A stretch of 64,000 bases of DNA from Gammaproteobacteria bacterium (GTDB lineage Bacteria; Pseudomonadota; Gammaproteobacteria; Eutrophobiales; Eutrophobiaceae): positions 269,921-333,920 of the forward strand of contig JANQNX010000014.1 of assembly GCA_028279365.1 (NCBI GenBank). Reading direction: 5' to 3'. The translations under genes and the position numbers were made by a program. Shown piece by piece: positions 58,238-64,000 of this stretch (positions are counted from its first letter, which is position 1; every line of letters begins with the position of its first letter). Below the pieces are notes generated by a model. It saw only the letters and a list, made by a program, of their open reading frames with translations. It was not told the origin of the DNA and did no database searches.

Positions 58238-58675
58238 ATGAAAAAGCGTAATTTTTTGATAAATCTATCATTTTTAGCGTTATTTTCGACCGCAGCGACG
58301 GCAGCCAGTCCGGTGTCAAGCATAACGGAAATAACAGACAAATGGCTGAGCGATTTTAACGCGGGCAGCACGGAATCTCTGGTCGAATTGTATTCTGATG
58401 AAGCCGTAGTATTTCAAGCTAATAACAGCATCGTTGGCGGTTCTGATGCGATTGCTGACTACCTGGAAGAAATGAGCGATCTGAATATCGAAGATTTCAT
58501 TATCTGGGATGTTGAGCTGGATGCTGACGGTAACGTTGCTTACGAGTCAGCATTATGGCGAGTCACCGGCACTGATAAGAATGGCGCTGAAATCTCTTAT
58601 GATGTCAGTGTCACCAACGTCATGGAAAAACAAAACGACGGTAACTGGAAAATCAAGTTACAGCGTTGGAATTAA
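58238..58675 (+). CDS. Secreted SnoaL-like (DUF4440/SgcJ-type) protein
   Basis: 145 residues from the ATG at 58238 with GGAG upstream; a TTG at 58223 would add five residues. A signal peptide ends near residue 26 (TAATA/AS). The mature part is one SnoaL/ketosteroid-isomerase cone: ITDKWLSDFNAGSTESLVELYSDEAVVFQ, then GSDAIADYLEEM and a C-terminal NGNWKIKLQRWN-like strand. Many such periplasmic proteins have no known activity. Divergent LysR suggests it is inducible. Confidence 0.78.
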   Translation: MKKRNFLINLSFLALFSTAATAASPVSSITEITDKWLSDFNAGSTESLVELYSDEAVVFQANNSIVGGSDAIADYLEEMSDLNIEDFIIWDVELDADGNVAYESALWRVTGTDKNGAEISYDVSVTNVMEKQNDGNWKIKLQRWN

Positions 58676-58739
58676 TTACTGATTTTCTCCTTCTCTAGTT
58701 AAGTGCAATTCATACACAAGGACGTGTCTATTTTCGCCA

Positions 58740-59306
58740 CTAATTTTTTAAATAAACCAGTAATTCTTTATCATTCAGCACACGCTGTACTACAGCACCC
58801 AATACATCATTAATGAGTTTTTCATTGGTCTCTTCGTTAGGTGCCAACAATACTTCTTTACGATGGCGCGCTTTATATTGTTTGGTAAAAGCGCCATCCA
58901 ATGTAGCAACATTGGCTTTAACTTCGGCACTGATTTGCACTGCGCTAACACGGGTTTCCCCTTCGCTTTCATAAGATAAATGCATCAGGCTGACGACTAA
59001 CTGATTTGTTGTCTCATCATTAATAGAGAAACCTGAGTTTTCAAAGGTCGTCTTCAGACTGTTTGAAATGTTCTCGCTAACGTCTTCCTTGGTCTTTAAC
59101 AGTGCGGTTTCTTTATAAGGTCCACCGCGTTGACCGAGGATATTGGTTTCGCGCTCGTCCCTCACAATCAGCTTAAAAACGTTATAGCTCGAAATTTCTT
59201 CTAGCGTTGAGTCGTTCAGTGTGGGTTTGATGGTGACAAGCTGGGGACTTAACGGACATCCCTGCAAACAAAACACCAGCAGAAAAACAATGAATCTAGT
59301 ACGCAT
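58740..59306 (-). CDS. YajG-like lipoprotein
   Basis: 188 residues. The lipobox CLQGC places the lipidated Cys at residue 17. The mature protein (VTIKPTLNDSTLEEI, then LVVSLMHLSYESEGETRVSAVQISAEVKA) resembles YajG, an outer-membrane lipoprotein of unknown function. Length matches (YajG 192). The gene is transcribed alone and converges with the SnoaL-like gene across 64 bases; the similarity is moderate. Confidence 0.65.
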   Translation of the reverse strand: MRTRFIVFLLVFCLQGCPLSPQLVTIKPTLNDSTLEEISSYNVFKLIVRDERETNILGQRGGPYKETALLKTKEDVSENISNSLKTTFENSGFSINDETTNQLVVSLMHLSYESEGETRVSAVQISAEVKANVATLDGAFTKQYKARHRKEVLLAPNEETNEKLINDVLGAVVQRVLNDKELLVYLKN

Positions 59307-59497
59307 CAGGTTTTCCCCCGTTTTTCATAAAGCCAATCTTAATTCATATCCGCATCGAGGCAATCAATTTTTCCGTGTAGTCAGTAAAAACCGATGTTGA
59401 AAAGTGTGCCCCAACTCTCACTTAACGCTGAAAAAGCGCTGAACTAAACGATCAGGAGCGTTCTAAATCGTATTCATTTAATCAGTGAGGAAGACAC

Positions 59498-59926
59498 ATG
59501 AGAGCCATGATGGTGTTAGTTTTTGTATTGGTTAGCAACGCTGCTTTTTCGGCCACGTCATATTTTAATCATAAAGGCTTAGCGATACTGGGTTACGATT
59601 CCGTTGCTTATCATATTGACGCAAAGGCGATAAAAGGAAATAAGGCAATAGCTTATGAATGGAGCGGCGCGACCTGGTTGTTTTCATCTGAAGAGAACAG
59701 AAATAAATTCAAACAATCGCCGGAAAAATACGCACCGCAATATGGAGGCTACTGCGCCTATGCCGCTAGTAAAGGATCGTTAGCACCTGGGGATCCGAAA
59801 GCGTGGACGGTTTATGAAGGAAAGCTGTATTTGAATTATTCGACGTCAGTCAGGAAGACCTGGTTAAAGAATATCGATCAGCATATTCAACAGGCGAATA
59901 ACAACTGGCCAAGGTTACAGCCATGA
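59498..59926 (+). CDS. Secreted YHS-domain protein
   Basis: 142 residues. The signal peptide is cut after about residue 18 (AFSA/TS). The YHS domain is seen as LAILGYDSVAYHIDAKAIKGN, followed by YGGYCAYAASKGSLAPGDPKAW; the cysteine in YGGYCAYA and nearby residues are typical. YHS proteins bind metal (copper or others) in small domains. The stop overlaps the start of the DUF3179 gene (ATGA), so translation is coupled. Confidence 0.82.
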   Translation: MRAMMVLVFVLVSNAAFSATSYFNHKGLAILGYDSVAYHIDAKAIKGNKAIAYEWSGATWLFSSEENRNKFKQSPEKYAPQYGGYCAYAASKGSLAPGDPKAWTVYEGKLYLNYSTSVRKTWLKNIDQHIQQANNNWPRLQP

Positions 59927-61311
59927 TGATGAAACGGTTTCAATACTGTGTGCTGTTATCGGGATTTTCGGTATTGCTGTTATTTTCCTGGTATGTTTAT
60001 TCATTAGGAGCTGATGATAAACCTGTGCCAAGCAATGTTACTGAAGTTGAGCTTCAGGCCAGGCTATTATTTAAGTCTCAAAAGGACAAGGCTGGTGCAT
60101 TGCAGTGGATGGAACAGCGCGGTAATACCGACGTTGTACCCGCATTGATTTATGCGCTGCGGTATACCGGAGATCAAAACGGTGAACTCACACGTGTGTT
60201 AAACAAGCTCACCGGGGAAAGTAATACAAATGAGTGGTTTAACTGGATGTTATGGCAACAGGCCAACTCCGAGCTAAAACCGTTTACCGGTTTTGCAGCA
60301 TTTCAGTCTGACGTATTTAAACTTATTGACCCTGCCTTTACCCAGTTTATATATCCAGAGGTTAAACATGAAATTCGCCTGGAAGAAATTGTTTGGGGCG
60401 GCGTCAGGAAAGATGGTATCCCGGCATTAACTAACCCAAAATTAGTCAGCGCAACCCTGGCGAATTACCTGAGTGATAGTGACCCGGTGTTTGGAATTAA
60501 AATTAATGGTGATGTTCGTGCTTATCCTTATAAAATCATGGATTGGCATGAGATGTTCAATGATGTGATAGGCGGTGTGCCGGTTTCACTTGCTTACTGT
60601 ACACTGTGCGGATCAGCGATTCTGTACGACACACGTGTACAAGGCCGGGATCAGGCCTTTGTATTCGGATCATCCGGCTTTCTGTATCGTTCGAATAAGC
60701 TGATGTATGACCAGCAAACACATTCATTATGGAATCAATTTACTGGACGTCCTGTTGTCGGTGAGCTTACCGGGTCAGGTATAGAATTATCGATCCTGCC
60801 TGTGGTTACGACGACCTGGGGTGAATGGAAACAACAACACCCGGAAACAAAAGTACTCTCGCTGGACACCGGTTTCACTCGAGATTACACGCCCGGAAAA
60901 CCTTATGGCAGTTATTTCAATAGCCCTGACTTAATGTTTCCTGCATTAACACAAGACCAGCGTCTGAATCCAAAAGATCAGGTGTTCGGTTTGCGTATGA
61001 CTGGCGCAGAAAAAGCCTGGCCATTACAGAACTTTGACGGCGGTAAAGTGATCAATGATCGTGTTGGAGTGATACAAATGGTAGTGATTGGTGATGCAGC
61101 GACCCGAACGGTGCGTGCCTATCGCTCTGAGGGGCGTGAATTTACCAAGGCAGGACAACAGTTATCTACCATCAATCACGGTAATGAAAAATGGCAGGTA
61201 ACGGAATCTGCATTGCTAGGTCCGAATGGAGAAAAACTATCACGCTTGCCCGGCCATCTCGCCTATTGGTTCGCCTGGAGTGGTTACCTGAAGCATGCTG
61301 AGTTGAATTAG
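59923..61311 (+). CDS. DUF3179 protein, membrane-anchored
   Basis: 462 residues beginning with three Met codons. A TM helix (about 8-28) may act as signal or anchor, so the large domain should be periplasmic. DUF3179 is recognised by IPALTNPKLVSA, DPVFGIKINGDVRAYPYKIMDWHEMFND and the conserved SLAYCTLCGSAILYD (two cysteines, CTLC). A second part (WNQFTGRPVVGELTGSG) is also typical. The function is unknown; linkage to a YHS protein suggests a metal- or thiol-related job at the membrane. Confidence 0.88.
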   Translation: MMMKRFQYCVLLSGFSVLLLFSWYVYSLGADDKPVPSNVTEVELQARLLFKSQKDKAGALQWMEQRGNTDVVPALIYALRYTGDQNGELTRVLNKLTGESNTNEWFNWMLWQQANSELKPFTGFAAFQSDVFKLIDPAFTQFIYPEVKHEIRLEEIVWGGVRKDGIPALTNPKLVSATLANYLSDSDPVFGIKINGDVRAYPYKIMDWHEMFNDVIGGVPVSLAYCTLCGSAILYDTRVQGRDQAFVFGSSGFLYRSNKLMYDQQTHSLWNQFTGRPVVGELTGSGIELSILPVVTTTWGEWKQQHPETKVLSLDTGFTRDYTPGKPYGSYFNSPDLMFPALTQDQRLNPKDQVFGLRMTGAEKAWPLQNFDGGKVINDRVGVIQMVVIGDAATRTVRAYRSEGREFTKAGQQLSTINHGNEKWQVTESALLGPNGEKLSRLPGHLAYWFAWSGYLKHAELN

Positions 61312-61369
61312 GCCTCTAACCATACAACACTGATACTGTTATATTTGCCTCATCTTATGGAGGTAAGTT

Positions 61370-62221
61370 ATGACCGCGCAGTCAAATAAAAAGGTTTCTG
61401 TTCTTGGACTCGGAATTATGGGGCAGGCTATTGCAGCTCATCTGCAAAAAGATGGTTTGCTGGCTGCAACCTGGAATCGTTCGAGTAAACCGGATGCTCC
61501 CTGTTTTCAAGAGAATATTCTTGAAGCAGTCAGTGAGGCTGATGTGATCTTAATCGTTGTTATCGACGGTCAGGCTGTATCGGATGTATTGGATCAAATT
61601 CTGCCGGTGTTAAATACCAATCAAATCGTGATTCAGTGTGCCACGGTGAAGCCAGATGAAAATATTGCATGCTATCAACGTTGCATGGAGCGAAGTATAC
61701 CGTTCATTGAGGCATTGATGGGCGGCAGTGAACAAGCCGTGTTAGATCGAAAATTACCCTTATATATCGGTGGCGATAAAGCTGTGTTTGAATCTGTTGA
61801 TTCAATTCTTTCCTGTTTTTCGCCCAAGCGACTGTATGTGGGTGACGTTGGCAAAGCCAGCGTTGCGAAACTCGCCATGAATTTAAATTTAGCCATGCAA
61901 CTGGAAGCGCTATGTGAAAGCTATGCCTTTGCCATCAGTAATGGCCTGTATGACGATCAATATTTTGATGTATTAAGGAATAACACCGGCTGGAATTATT
62001 TGAGTGAATACAAGGAACCCAGACTACGTAATAAAAACTTTGCACCGCAGTTTGCATTAAAGAATATGCTAAAAGATGTGAGGCTTGCATTATCAACCGA
62101 TAACACGTCACACGGTTTGCGATTACTCAAAGAAACAGAAAGAATTTATGCAGCTGGAGAAAAGGCAGGGCTTGGTGAAGAGGATATGATCGCGCTATAC
62201 AAACTTATCCATCAGGTCTGA
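61370..62221 (+). CDS. NAD(P)-dependent beta-hydroxyacid dehydrogenase family protein
   Basis: 283 residues. The N-terminal Rossmann fold shows GLGIMGQAIAAHL (the GxGxMG motif) and the middle SVAKLAMNLNLAMQLEALCESYAF holds the catalytic Lys region of 3-hydroxyisobutyrate/tartronate semialdehyde-type dehydrogenases. It matches the general length (about 290). The substrate is unknown. It has a clear GGAGG ribosome binding site and overlaps the convergent DUF2007 gene by 10 bases. Confidence 0.85.
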   Translation: MTAQSNKKVSVLGLGIMGQAIAAHLQKDGLLAATWNRSSKPDAPCFQENILEAVSEADVILIVVIDGQAVSDVLDQILPVLNTNQIVIQCATVKPDENIACYQRCMERSIPFIEALMGGSEQAVLDRKLPLYIGGDKAVFESVDSILSCFSPKRLYVGDVGKASVAKLAMNLNLAMQLEALCESYAFAISNGLYDDQYFDVLRNNTGWNYLSEYKEPRLRNKNFAPQFALKNMLKDVRLALSTDNTSHGLRLLKETERIYAAGEKAGLGEEDMIALYKLIHQV

Positions 62222-62532
62222 CAGCGATCGATATATTCTTTGCCACAGGCCCAACAGGTCTCAAACTGTCCCTCTATTAATTCGCCACATTGACAGCGCC
62301 AATCCGCTGCGGCTTTTCTTAAACTTAATGCGTGATTAATCAAGTCTGTGGCTAGCTTGTAATCCCGTTCATCATTGATCCAGATTTCCGGCCAACATTC
62401 CGTCATCGGTAAGTCACCGATACCACCGGCCAGCGACATATTTCTGGCATGACATGCTATGTTGCTGGCCTGAAGCAGACTCAGCACGTGCCCGGCCTGG
62501 ATAACATTATCACTGGAATAGACTTTTTTCAT
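62212..62532 (-). CDS. DUF2007 protein with C-terminal zinc ribbon
   Basis: 106 residues. The N-terminal DUF2007 (about 1-72; VYSSDNVIQAGHVLSLLQASNI) is followed by a short zinc ribbon with four cysteines (WRCQCGELIEGQFETCWACG). DUF2007 proteins are small cytoplasmic proteins of unknown role, possibly signal sensors. Its start overlaps the stop of the preceding coiled-coil gene (ATGA), and the last 10 bases overlap the convergent dehydrogenase gene. Confidence 0.82.
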   Translation of the reverse strand: MKKVYSSDNVIQAGHVLSLLQASNIACHARNMSLAGGIGDLPMTECWPEIWINDERDYKLATDLINHALSLRKAAADWRCQCGELIEGQFETCWACGKEYIDRCQT

Positions 62533-62873
62533 TGAAGCGCAATTATCAAGCTAATGCTGGCGACGACCAACGCAACGATGGCTATTATTGTCATTCGGTT
62601 TTGTTGGGTGATGGTGGTTTTTAACTGTTCCGCCAGGCTTTCGTTTTGTTTGGCCAGCTCTTCAATCAATTTGATTTGTTCAACATTTGACTCATTGGTT
62701 GTATCCAAACGTTCATGCAGTCTATCCACTTCCTGTTTGATACCCTCTATCGTATCGGGTATTTCCGGCCGTTCTTCTTCGCCCTGATTGCGAATCAGTT
62801 TTATCAGACGCGTTGCTCCCTGAATCACGATCGGTGCGGTATTCAAGATAGTATTAATCGTTGCCAGACTCAT
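62529..62873 (-). CDS. Small coiled-coil protein with C-terminal membrane helix
   Basis: 114 residues from the ATG at 62873, which follows TAGGAAA. I do not recognise the family. A short N-terminal hydrophobic-helical part (about 5-30) precedes a charged coiled coil (about 35-90; IKQEVDRLHERLDTTNESNV) and a C-terminal TM helix (about 94-113). This suggests a membrane-tethered coiled coil. It is coupled to the DUF2007 gene and lies 10 bases after the HpaI gene. Confidence 0.65.
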   Translation of the reverse strand: MSLATINTILNTAPIVIQGATRLIKLIRNQGEEERPEIPDTIEGIKQEVDRLHERLDTTNESNVEQIKLIEELAKQNESLAEQLKTTITQQNRMTIIAIVALVVASISLIIALQ

Positions 62874-62883
62874 GATCGGTTTC

Positions 62884-63639
62884 CTAGCCACGAATGGCCT
62901 TTAATGTTGCAGTTGCAGATTGAATCAGAAAACCGCCATCGACACCAACAGTTAACAAAGTGAAACCTCTTGCTTTGTAAGGCAGCACCGCTTCAGCGCT
63001 GACACCAAAAAAACCCTGGCTAATCTTGGCTTGTTGGCAAGCATCAACAATGGTGTTGATGGCATCTTGTACAATTGCATTATTAATATCACCCGGCACA
63101 CCCAGACTGGCAGAAAGATCGTAAGGGCCAATCAAAATCGCATCGAGTCCTTCAAGCGATACGATGTCGCTTATATTATCGACGGCCTGCTGACTCTCGG
63201 CTTGCAGGATAACTGCCGTATCCTCGTTCGCATTTTTTAAATAGTTTTCAAATTCAATCCCGTACTTGTGCGCACGACCAATACCGATACCCCGGTCACC
63301 GACGGGAGAATATTTACAATGTCGAATAATGGCTTGCGCCTGTTCAGCGCTATGCACCTGCGGCACGATGATGCCAGCAGCACCGATATCCAATGCTTTT
63401 TTAATCCAGATGGCTTCGCCTTCAGGTACCCGAATGACACAGGGTGTTGGTGCCGCCGCTTGCAACATTCCTTGTGCCTGTTGCGGATTAAACGCACCAT
63501 GTTCAGCATCAATAAATAACCAATCAAAACCAATTTCGGCCAGACACTCACACACCTCAGGAGAGGGCAGACTGACAAGCGTGCCGTAAAGCGTTTCGCC
63601 GGCCCTGAGCCGGGATGTAAACTGCCTGGCTTGCGACAT
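62884..63639 (-). CDS. HpcH/HpaI-family aldolase
   Basis: 251 residues from the ATG at 63639, with AGGTGA 7 bases upstream; a GTG at 63648 is an alternative. The TIM-barrel motifs are FIDAEHGAFN (metal region), ILQAESQQAVDN with the metal Glu, and IGPYDLSASLGVPGD. These match class II pyruvate/2-oxo-acid aldolases of the HpaI type, which use a divalent metal. Substrate uncertain: 2,4-dihydroxyhept-2-enedioate-like or other 4-hydroxy-2-oxoacids. It heads an operon with the coiled-coil and DUF2007 genes. Confidence 0.9.
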   Translation of the reverse strand: MSQARQFTSRLRAGETLYGTLVSLPSPEVCECLAEIGFDWLFIDAEHGAFNPQQAQGMLQAAAPTPCVIRVPEGEAIWIKKALDIGAAGIIVPQVHSAEQAQAIIRHCKYSPVGDRGIGIGRAHKYGIEFENYLKNANEDTAVILQAESQQAVDNISDIVSLEGLDAILIGPYDLSASLGVPGDINNAIVQDAINTIVDACQQAKISQGFFGVSAEAVLPYKARGFTLLTVGVDGGFLIQSATATLKAIRG

Positions 63640-63669
63640 AGTATTCACCTGTAAGTTTGATAAGTCAGG

Positions 63670-63699
63670 ATTATATCGCTTGTTAGAAAATGGAGTAAA
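63670..63699 (-). promoter_or_regulatory. Promoter of the HpaI-aldolase operon
   Basis: On the minus strand: TTTACT (63699-63694), 18-base spacer, TATAAT (63675-63670). The start site would be about 25 bases before the ATG at 63639. Confidence 0.4.
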
Positions 63700-63750
63700 A
63701 CCTAAACGCGGCAGCAGTCAGTTACCATCTGGTAGAAACCGGTCTTTATG

Positions 63751-63764
63751 TTGATGTGGATCAA
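63751..63764. promoter_or_regulatory. Perfect FNR-type binding site
   Basis: TTGATGTGGATCAA is an exact TTGAT-N4-ATCAA box, as bound by FNR/ANR/DNR regulators. Its centre is 67 bases before the macrodomain gene start, near -41.5 of a plausible start site, so it should activate that gene under low oxygen. It is about 118 bases before the HpaI gene on the other strand. Confidence 0.6.
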
Positions 63765-63824
63765 TGATAAAACAGGAGGATTAAGTAAGTTATTAGTATC
63801 AACATTTAAAAAAGAAGGATAGTT

Positions 63825-64000
63825 ATGATTTATCAAGTTTCAGGTGACATCTTATTAAGTAAAGCCCAGCTGATTGCACACGGTATTGCAGCCAATGATC
63901 CAATGAATCAGGGCTTGGCCTTATCGCTACATGAAAAGTACCCATCAATGCATAAAGACTTTCATCATTGGTGTAATCAAAATCACCCGAAGCCGGGAGA
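63825..64000 (+). CDS. Macrodomain (ADP-ribose-binding) protein, N-terminal part
   Basis: Starts at the ATG at 63825 with GAAGGA upstream and runs off the window after 58 codons. The opening SGDILLSKAQLIAHGIAANDP, then MNQGLALSLHEKYPSMHKDFHHWC, resembles the macrodomain core (GDIL, the IAHGI strand and GLA helix), which binds ADP-ribose or removes it from modified proteins or RNA. Only the N-terminus is seen, so the exact branch is uncertain. It lies behind an FNR box. Confidence 0.6.
   Translation, partial: MIYQVSGDILLSKAQLIAHGIAANDPMNQGLALSLHEKYPSMHKDFHHWCNQNHPKPG

Overview
The window is an ordinary chromosomal stretch from a free-living gammaproteobacterium. The support is the gene set: an RF2 gene with the classical +1 frameshift site, the tldD/nitrilase pair, typA, a FusA2-type EF-G, yqcC, AlaC-hom-thrC, recJ-prfB-lysS and a homodimeric-type PDH E1 (aceE). 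Hopanoid genes (hpnB, hpnH), glycolate oxidase, a phasin and many chemotaxis and c-di-GMP genes suggest an aquatic, metabolically flexible organism. Genus cannot be assigned from the sequence. I see no rRNA, tRNA, IS element, prophage or CRISPR array. Coding density is very high: only one gap (55481-55787) exceeds 300 bases.

Layout. 1-1.6 kb: end of glycolate oxidase (glcE, glcF). 1.65-5.4 kb (minus): hpnH-hpnB-mlaC/hpnM-like-mlaA, a hopanoid and outer-membrane lipid transport group, divergent from dxs, which supplies isoprenoid precursors. 7.5-13.4 kb: TlpA-like protein, aroC, an MFS transporter, a DUF992 protein, and the nitrilase-tldD pair. 13.5-20.1 kb: alaC, hom, thrC (with an unusual cysteine cluster), an RpfE-like protein and recJ. 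20.2-25.5 kb: a membrane protein of unknown function, REC-GGDEF-EAL, prfB and lysS. 25.6-28.4 kb: an hvf/buf-type operon: a secreted cysteine-repeat precursor peptide (seven E-G-[K/S]-C-G motifs), its DUF692 multinuclear iron oxidase, a DUF2063 partner and a DoxX membrane protein. This is the most striking system in the window; the family makes copper-binding modified peptides. 28.4-33.1 kb (minus): a GGDEF/EAL protein with degenerate active sites behind two perfect CRP-like sites, argG and an esterase.

33.2-43.3 kb: pyruvate dehydrogenase genes aceE, aceF and lpdA on the minus strand, with one chemoreceptor gene inserted between aceF and lpdA and another after lpdA, both on the plus strand. 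43.5-48 kb: an M17 aminopeptidase, then a minus-strand three-gene surface module (autotransporter-type barrel, FecR-domain protein, lipoprotein hydrolase). 48-56 kb: typA, lemA with an M48 protease, a periplasmic cyclophilin, fusA2 and a probably leaderless yqcC. 56-64 kb: a phasin behind a promoter that overlaps a perfect 23-bp palindrome, a CopD-like membrane protein, LysR with a divergent SnoaL-like secreted protein, a YajG-like lipoprotein, a YHS-DUF3179 pair, a beta-hydroxyacid dehydrogenase, an HpaI-aldolase operon, and the start of a macrodomain gene behind a perfect FNR box.

Functional themes are envelope lipid organisation (hopanoids, Mla), signalling (c-di-GMP, chemotaxis, CRP/FNR-type control), central carbon and amino-acid metabolism, translation factors, and a copper/thiol-type peptide system. 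All family calls are from reading motifs; no database search was run.
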